Shown piece by piece: positions 57,021 through 64,000 of a DNA stretch of 64,000 nucleotides. Within the stretch, counting starts at the first letter, position 1. Each line of letters starts with the position of its first letter. Origin of the DNA: Paucibacter sp. KCTC 42545 (lineage in GTDB: Bacteria; Pseudomonadota; Gammaproteobacteria; Burkholderiales; Burkholderiaceae_C); NCBI RefSeq assembly GCF_001477625.1, contig NZ_CP013692.1, positions 248,001-312,000 of the forward strand, read 5' to 3'. The position numbers and the translations under genes are program-made. The notes beneath the pieces were generated by a model. The model made no database searches. It was not told the DNA's origin and saw only the letters and a list, made by a program, of their open reading frames with translations.

Positions 57021-59270
57021 TCAGGGCCGGCCGATGAAGAGATAGACGACGGTGCTGCCCTTTGGCGCATAGCCCAGGGCCAGATACAGCGGGCCTAAAC
57101 CCGTGTCGGCGCCCACAAACAGGCTGGCCGCCGGGCGCAGATCGCGGGGCTTGAGGGGGTCGCTGCGCTTCCAGGCATTGCCCAGCTCCAAGGAGCCGCC
57201 CAGGAAAAATCCGCGGGCGAACAAGGGGTTGTCGCGCAGGCGCTGGTAATAGCTGGCGCGGCCGAACAGCAAGGTGTCGCCGACCAACTGGCCCGGCTGA
57301 TAACCCGATAGCAGCTGGAAGCCGCCGAGCGAGAAGGGGCCTTGGGCCGAGTCTTCCGGCTGAATTGCCAGCAAGCCGCGGGTGTGCAGATTGAGGGTGT
57401 GCACGCCCCAGCTGCGCACCCAGGTGGCCTGCATTTCGGCCCGCTGGAAATCGGCGTTACGTACATCGCCGCCGGACTGTTTGCCGCCGATGCCTTCGAG
57501 CAAGAGGCGGTAGCCGCTGAGCGGGAAGTTGGCAAAGTCCAGCTGGTCCACCACCAGGCGCAGGCGCAGGCCGGTTTCATGCCAAGGCGTTTCAATCCGC
57601 GCGTCCGGCAGGTCGATGGTCATCAGCTTGACGCTATTGCGCCAGGTCTGGTGCTTGAGCCCTAAGCGGAGTTCTCCCAGGCTGCCCCAGGGCTGGCCGA
57701 GGTCGAAACCCAGGGTGGCGGATTGGCGCTGCAGCCGGGCCGCGGCGATGTCCGAGGTCTCGCGGTAGATGGTGAAGTTGTGGCGTTCCAACTCGCCCCA
57801 GCCGGACACAAACCAGTCGTTGGAGCGGCCCAGCTGAAAGCTCAGCGGCTGATAGATCTCGCTGAAGAGGCGGGGCGTTTGCCCGATGGTGAGCTGGTTG
57901 CGCCATTCGGTGCCGGTGGGGGTGAGCCAATGCCGGTTGTGCGAGATGCGCAGATTGAAGGCGCTTTCGCCGTCCAGGTCGGTGCTCAGATCCAGACCGA
58001 TGCGGAAGTAGTTGGGGCCCCAGAACTTGTCGTCCATGGTGAAGACCAGGGCGTCGCCGCCGGGGCGGCCCTCCACGTGGTAATCCACCCGCTCGTAGTC
58101 TCCCGAGGAGGCCAGAAAGCGCGAGTCGCGCTCGGCGCGTTCGGTGTTGAAGACTTGGCCCGGGGCGGATTCCAGCTGGGCCTTGAAGCGCTCCGGGTGG
58201 GTCAGCTCGGTGCCGGCAAATTCAATGCTCTTGATTTGCGGGTCGGACTTCGTGATCTGGATGCGGCTGAGCTGCCAGGCGGCGTAGGCCTCGGGCGCCA
58301 GGGCCAATTCGTGCAGCTGCGGCAGCATGGCTTCGGCGGCGGCGGCGCCGGCTTGGATGAAGTCTTTGCTGCGCTCGAAGTCGCCGGCGCCGAGTTGATC
58401 CAGCCGTGGCGTGATCAGAATATCGGTCTGCAGCAAGGCGGCCAGGCTGTGCTGCACATTCTGTTCGGTCAGGATATTGATCATCTGCCCGGTCAGGCCC
58501 AGCAAAGACGTCAGCGCTTTGCGCCCCGCCAAGGGCGTGCCCACATTGACCGCGATGAGGCGGCGCGCGCCCATGCGCCAGGCCACGTCGACTGGCAAGT
58601 TGTTGACCAAGGCGCCATCGCCCAACAGGCGCTCGTTCACCTCGATGGGGGCGAACACCGCCGGCACGCTCATGCTCGAGCGCATGGCCAGCGCCAAGTC
58701 GCCGTCACCCAGCACGGCCTGCGCGCCGGTTTCCATATCGGTGGCCACAGCGCGGAAGGGCGTGGGCAGCTGATCGAAATTGCTGATGTGGCGCACTGGC
58801 ATGGTTAAGCGGCGCAGCAAGATCTCCAGGCCGCGGCTCGACAGCGTGCTTTGCGGCAGGCGAATCTCGCCGTCCCGCATGCCCAGCTCGACGGCGGCGG
58901 AGAACTCGAAGTCTTCCTCTTTGCGGCGTTGCGAGAGCAGTTGGCGATCCACTCGCCCCGCGAAGATATTGCCCCAGACCACTTGCAGCAACTCGCGCTC
59001 AAGGTCGGTGGCGCTCATGCCGCTGGCGTAGAGACCGCCGATGATGGCGCCCATCGAGGTGCCGGCAATCACGTCGACGGGGATGCGCTCGCGCTCCAGC
59101 ACTTTGAGCACGCCCACATGGGCCAGGCCACGGGCGCCGCCGCCGGAGAGCACTAGGCCGATTTTGTTGGGGTTGCTTTCGGGCTCTGACTGTGCCGCTG
59201 CCGGCAAAGCCACCAAGACACAAATCGAAGCCAGCCAGCCGAAGCGGCGCAGAAACACTTTAGCCGCCAC
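57021..59270 (-). CDS. patatin-like phospholipase with C-terminal outer-membrane barrel (type Vd autotransporter)
   Basis: 749 residues from GTG 59270; GTG 59258 is about equally likely. A signal peptide (about 8-27, ending PAAAQ) is followed by a patatin domain: oxyanion loop SGGGARG (42-48), nucleophile Ser72 in GTSMG and catalytic Asp218 in GDGA. Residues about 340-420 look like one POTRA domain, and the rest is a beta barrel of the BamA/TpsB type ending in aromatic VVYLFIGRP. This is the layout of PlpD of Pseudomonas, where the barrel presents or releases a phospholipase A1. Its start overlaps the stop of the DUF1631 gene. Confidence 0.9.
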   Translation of the reverse strand: MAAKVFLRRFGWLASICVLVALPAAAQSEPESNPNKIGLVLSGGGARGLAHVGVLKVLERERIPVDVIAGTSMGAIIGGLYASGMSATDLERELLQVVWGNIFAGRVDRQLLSQRRKEEDFEFSAAVELGMRDGEIRLPQSTLSSRGLEILLRRLTMPVRHISNFDQLPTPFRAVATDMETGAQAVLGDGDLALAMRSSMSVPAVFAPIEVNERLLGDGALVNNLPVDVAWRMGARRLIAVNVGTPLAGRKALTSLLGLTGQMINILTEQNVQHSLAALLQTDILITPRLDQLGAGDFERSKDFIQAGAAAAEAMLPQLHELALAPEAYAAWQLSRIQITKSDPQIKSIEFAGTELTHPERFKAQLESAPGQVFNTERAERDSRFLASSGDYERVDYHVEGRPGGDALVFTMDDKFWGPNYFRIGLDLSTDLDGESAFNLRISHNRHWLTPTGTEWRNQLTIGQTPRLFSEIYQPLSFQLGRSNDWFVSGWGELERHNFTIYRETSDIAAARLQRQSATLGFDLGQPWGSLGELRLGLKHQTWRNSVKLMTIDLPDARIETPWHETGLRLRLVVDQLDFANFPLSGYRLLLEGIGGKQSGGDVRNADFQRAEMQATWVRSWGVHTLNLHTRGLLAIQPEDSAQGPFSLGGFQLLSGYQPGQLVGDTLLFGRASYYQRLRDNPLFARGFFLGGSLELGNAWKRSDPLKPRDLRPAASLFVGADTGLGPLYLALGYAPKGSTVVYLFIGRP

Positions 59271-61266
59271 CTTCGTCCAGGTCTTGCATCAAGGTGTCGA
59301 CGGCGCGCTGCACCAAGCTGCTTTCATCCAGGATGGTGATCAGGCCGTTGGCCAGCAGCTTCTCGATCGCGCCGCGGGTGAGTGAGCGGCGCTCCTCGGG
59401 GTCTTGGCCGACCAGCAAATAGAACTGCTTGCTCTCGCTGACCCAGGCGACCTGGGCGGTCAGCCATTCGCCCTGGCTGAACAGGTGGTACCAATTGCCC
59501 ACCTGCAGGCCTTCCATCCAGGCCGCCACTGCTGCCTTGGCCAGTGCGGAAGCGGGTTGGTCGTAAAGCTGCACCGGCACGGTAGGCAACTGGCCACGGT
59601 CGACCTTGGTATTGGTCCAGTGATCGGGTTGGCGTGATTCACGCTCTTCCAGCAAGCGGGTCAGCTGCGCTTCCGGCGTTGGCGCCTGATGGCCATCGCC
59701 TTGTGGCACGGCTTGTGGTGGCAACTTGTAGCCAGGCGGCAGGGCGGGCAGGCCACGCAGGATGCGGCCGTGCAGTTGCATCAACTCTTGCAGCACCGGG
59801 TCGCTGGCACTTTGAGCCAGGCCAATGCTGTCGCAACCTTTGCGGAAGCCATCGACCAGCGCGGGCAATTTTTGGCGCAGGGCGATGCGGTCCGCCTCGG
59901 CGGGCAGTTCGCGCAGACTGTCGAGCAGGCGATCCACCCATTCGATCCAAGCGGCCACTGGCTCGGCCTCGGGGCCATGGGTCACCATGGCTTGGGTGAT
60001 GACCTTGGGCCATTGGGTCTGCAGAAAAAGCAGCAGGCGTGGGCCCAGCGGTGCGCCAACGATTTGGGCGCGGATTTGCTCGTTCAGCAGCTGCAGCCAT
60101 TCACTGCGGCTTTGCTCGCGCTCCAGCGAGGCCAGGGCTTGAACGCTGCCCTTGCTGCGCTGTTGCACCTGGGTGCTGATGTGGGCATCGACATGGTCCA
60201 GCACCGTTTGAAACAAGGCGGCGCTGATCGTCGGGCTGTCGATCAGCAGCGGCAACTCGCGGTCCATGAACTGCAAAAAGGTCTGCAGCGCTTCGTCATC
60301 GGGGCGCTCAAACGCCATGCCGTGGGCGGCCACGCGATTGAGCAGGCGCCAGGTTGGGTGGTCTTGGCGGTGCAGCAGGCTGGTGTCGGTGCGAGACAAA
60401 CGCACCACGGCCACCTGCAGGCGGGCCAGCAGGGCCTTCAGTGGCGGCAGCAGGCGAGGGTCGGCCAGGATTTGTTCGTACAGCCGGCTCAGCAGATCGC
60501 GGCCGCCGACCTTGATGAATACAGGCTCTGCGGCGGCGCTGCCGTCCAGGCCGGCGGCCTGGGTATTGCGTTGATGCACGCGCCGCGCCAGCCCGTCCAA
60601 GGTGGCAGGCTCGGTGATGCGGCGGGCTTCGATGAAGCGCAGGTCCGCGTTCTTGTCCTGGATATTGGAGGCGTGGCTGATCAGCAGGTCACCGACCTCG
60701 GCGGCGCGCAACTTGGCGCACAGCTGCGCGTAGAGCCGATGCAGTCCTTCGGCCAGCGGCGTGGCAGCGGCCTGCATCAGGCCGTAGCGGCGCTCGGCAT
60801 CGAAATCAAAGCTGGAAAACGCGGCCAGCAAGGCCTGGGCAAACAGGCCCGGGCGCAGCGGGTTGTCGTTCTTGCGCGCGCGCGCAGTGCCACGCAGGGC
60901 GGCGAAGAAGTTGCCGAGCTGGTGCAGCTCCGGCAGGCAGTGCTGCTCTACCGTGGTGATCACGTGGGCGATGGCCACGTCTTGCAGGGCCTGGCGTTCA
61001 TCCACCAGGCTCAAGCTGTTCAGGCTGGCCAGGGACGGCGCTTGCAAAGGCGCGTCGCTGATATTGCGGGGGGCCAGCAGGGTGCGCAGCGAGGACTCGA
61101 AGTCCGCCATGAAGCTGTGCTGCAAACGCCGCCAGGGGTCTTGCAGCAAGAAGTGTTGCGGCTTGGCCTTGAGTTCATCCTGGATGCTATTCAACAGCGC
61201 ACGACTCAAGCCCGGCAGCTGCGCGTGGGCTTCTTCCAGGATGTCGTTCAGGGTGATTGCGGGCAT
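59260..61266 (-). CDS. DUF1631 family protein
   Basis: 668 residues, cytosolic and helical throughout. The C-terminal region LQVGNWYHLFSQGEWLTAQVAWVSE (in two parts) and FYLLVGQDPEERRSLTRGAI resembles the PilZ-like end domain seen in DUF1631 proteins; the N terminus DILEEAHAQLPGLSRALLNSIQDE also fits the family. Proteins of this family are uncharacterised and common in beta- and gammaproteobacteria. If the C-terminal domain is PilZ-like, c-di-GMP binding is conceivable, but an RxxxR motif is not clear. It precedes the patatin gene with an 11-base overlap. Confidence 0.85.
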   Translation of the reverse strand: MPAITLNDILEEAHAQLPGLSRALLNSIQDELKAKPQHFLLQDPWRRLQHSFMADFESSLRTLLAPRNISDAPLQAPSLASLNSLSLVDERQALQDVAIAHVITTVEQHCLPELHQLGNFFAALRGTARARKNDNPLRPGLFAQALLAAFSSFDFDAERRYGLMQAAATPLAEGLHRLYAQLCAKLRAAEVGDLLISHASNIQDKNADLRFIEARRITEPATLDGLARRVHQRNTQAAGLDGSAAAEPVFIKVGGRDLLSRLYEQILADPRLLPPLKALLARLQVAVVRLSRTDTSLLHRQDHPTWRLLNRVAAHGMAFERPDDEALQTFLQFMDRELPLLIDSPTISAALFQTVLDHVDAHISTQVQQRSKGSVQALASLEREQSRSEWLQLLNEQIRAQIVGAPLGPRLLLFLQTQWPKVITQAMVTHGPEAEPVAAWIEWVDRLLDSLRELPAEADRIALRQKLPALVDGFRKGCDSIGLAQSASDPVLQELMQLHGRILRGLPALPPGYKLPPQAVPQGDGHQAPTPEAQLTRLLEERESRQPDHWTNTKVDRGQLPTVPVQLYDQPASALAKAAVAAWMEGLQVGNWYHLFSQGEWLTAQVAWVSESKQFYLLVGQDPEERRSLTRGAIEKLLANGLITILDESSLVQRAVDTLMQDLDEGGG

Positions 61267-61378
61267 GAATCGGCTTGGGCGAGTAAGCGTGCATTATGGC
61301 GGCGGCCAGCGCCGCGCCGGGCTTGCTTCGTTGCTCATCCCCCTGATCAGGTGGCAAAGCGTTGGCGGGCGCGGGCAT

Positions 61379-61407
61379 AAAAAAAGGGCCGCATTGCTGC
61401 GGCCCTT
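61379..61407 (-). terminator. rho-independent terminator upstream of the DUF1631 gene (end of groESL)
   Basis: On the minus strand AAGGGCCGCA and TGCGGCCCTT form a 10-pair stem with a 4-base loop, followed by several T residues. It lies 65 bases after the groEL stop and ends the heat-shock operon. Confidence 0.9.
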
Positions 61408-61472
61408 CTTGGCAATCAGTGCTGAGGGTCAGGTCTTGCTGCAAGCAGCCCGACCTGGCCCTGGCGCTGAAT

Positions 61473-63227
<1,755 letters not shown>

Positions 63228-63249
63228 TCAGGTCTGTCCCGCAAATCAC

Positions 63250-63540
63250 TTATTTTTCAACAACGGCGAAGAGGTCTTCTTCGCGCATCACGAGGAGTTC
63301 GTTACCGTCGACCTTGACGGTCTGGACGCTGTACTTGCCGAACAGAACGCGGTCACCGACCTTGACGTTCAGGGCGATCAGGTCGCCACGGTCGTTGCGC
63401 TTGCCGTTACCGACGGCCAGCACTTCGCCTTGGTCCGGCTTCTCAGCGGCGGCGTCAGGGATGAAGATGCCCGAGGCAGTCTTGGTTTCTTGTTCGAGGC
63501 GCTTAACGATCACGCGATCGTGCAGAGGACGCAGGTTCAT
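63250..63540 (-). CDS. groES: co-chaperonin GroES
   Basis: 96 residues from ATG 63540; AGGAG lies six bases upstream, which favours this ATG over the GTG one codon earlier. [18 protein letters not shown] at the start and the mobile loop [15 protein letters not shown] (about 18-33) identify it. The heptamer caps GroEL and closes the folding chamber. It heads the operon. Confidence 0.98.
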   Translation of the reverse strand: MNLRPLHDRVIVKRLEQETKTASGIFIPDAAAEKPDQGEVLAVGNGKRNDRGDLIALNVKVGDRVLFGKYSVQTVKVDGNELLVMREEDLFAVVEK

Positions 63541-63621
63541 CACATCTCCTTGAGATATTGGTCAGGGCTGACAACAAAGCAACAGCCGAGAAAAGTCTCG
63601 GCTGCGCTGAATTTTGAGTCG

Positions 63622-63648
63622 TTAGCACTCACGGGGTGCGAGTGCTAG
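63622..63648. promoter_or_regulatory. CIRCE operator (HrcA binding site)
   Basis: TTAGCACTC-N9-GAGTGCTAG matches the CIRCE consensus (TTAGCACTC-N9-GAGTGCTAA) except for the last base. It lies about 80 bases upstream of groES, just downstream of the promoter. HrcA should repress groESL here until heat shock. Confidence 0.95.
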
Positions 63649-63655
63649 CAATCGA

Positions 63656-63684
63656 ATTATAGGGGCGAGAGTTGTCAATTCAAG
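63656..63684 (-). promoter_or_regulatory. heat-shock (sigma-32) promoter of groESL, overlapping a possible sigma-70 promoter
   Basis: On the minus strand CTTGAA, 13 bases, then CCCCTATAAT fits the sigma-32 consensus (CTTGAA, 13-17 bases, CCCCATNT). TTGAAT and TATAAT with a 16-base spacer would also serve sigma-70. CIRCE follows immediately. Positive sigma-32 and negative HrcA control thus appear to be combined. Confidence 0.8.
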
Positions 63685-64000
63685 ACCCACCCTTGGCGCA
63701 GTGGGCGTTTGCCGGGCGGGGAGCTGCGATCAGGTCTGGGCTTAAAAGTGTCGGGGCACCAGCGCGGGCTGATTCTGGCTGCTGGAATTTTGGGTAGGTG
63801 ATCGAGTGGAGTTGGGTGTGGGCCTCGCTTCTGGGGCGAAGGCGGATGCGTTTGTGTTCGTTCACCAAGTTTGCGCAGCTGCGGTGCCTTGGTGATAACG
63901 CATTTGCCAACCGTCTCCAACCCGAATCCAGATGGAGGAACGCAAGGTGTGGCGTACCAAGGAACCATCCGCTTGACGATGAGCGGCTCGGTAGGTGAGT
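63685..64000. other. 316-base stretch with no recognisable gene
   Basis: Short frames exist on both strands, but none shows a ribosome site, family similarity or typical codon use. No repeat, RNA gene or mobile element is recognised; the window ends here. Confidence 0.5.

Noticed and set aside
63675..63998. Short frames on both strands at the right edge
   Set aside because: No start signals, no family similarity and atypical composition; could be part of a gene beyond the window, but nothing supports it.

Overview
The window is a GC-rich (about 65%) chromosomal stretch of a betaproteobacterium. Gene content and order point to Burkholderiales, probably the Roseateles/Paucibacter/Rubrivivax side; this is inferred from protein families, not from a marker gene. 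The evidence is: folB-ttcA-glmU proximity, engB divergent from cytochrome c4 and ResB/CcsB (system II cytochrome c maturation), groES-groEL behind a CIRCE element, an extracellular 3-hydroxybutyrate (3HB)-oligomer hydrolase, a DUF3141/phosphotransacylase/acetate kinase operon and DUF1631/DUF4136 proteins. I see no rRNA, tRNA, CRISPR array, prophage or complete insertion sequence.

Layout. 1-12 kb: the tail of an acyl-CoA dehydrogenase, a TetR regulator, a PAS-type chemoreceptor followed one base later by a large ligand-binding/PAS/GGDEF/EAL protein, a DsbA-fold isomerase, a malonyl-CoA-synthetase-like gene coupled to a small cysteine-rich protein, a sigma-54 activator and a Cache chemoreceptor. 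12-21 kb: a branched-chain-amino-acid-type ABC importer (binding protein, two ATPases, two permeases) behind a near-consensus sigma-54 promoter, with a long inverted repeat between the binding protein and the ATPases. It runs directly into a 3HB-oligomer hydrolase and ends at a terminator. An alpha/beta hydrolase and an orphan receiver protein follow. 21.8-27.5 kb: a tandem UvrA protein of about 1,886 residues. 28-33 kb: the DUF3141-phosphotransacylase-acetate kinase operon.

33-41 kb: a prolyl-oligopeptidase-family peptidase with a charged insertion, a GFA protein, an M48 protease with a UPF0149 partner, a DUF808 membrane protein and a periplasmic thioredoxin-like protein. 41-43.2 kb: a REP-associated (RayT-type) transposase followed by three 124-base repeats, each carrying a perfect DnaA-box sequence, interspersed with decayed copies of the 3' end of a neighbouring gene. 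43.3-48 kb: glmU, a DUF4136 lipoprotein, ttcA and an unusual FAD-oxidoreductase/FolB fusion. 48-57 kb: a second S9 peptidase, msrPQ, ccsB-resB, cytochrome c4 and engB. 57-64 kb: a patatin/outer-membrane-barrel protein, a DUF1631 protein and the groES-groEL heat-shock operon.

The most distinctive regions are the sigma-54-controlled importer plus 3HB-oligomer hydrolase (possibly uptake and degradation of storage-polymer fragments), the DUF3141-Pta-AckA operon (possibly acyl-CoA to acyl-phosphate to ATP), the RayT/DnaA-box repeat cluster, the tandem UvrA and the cytosolic-looking periplasmic-binding-fold c-di-GMP protein.
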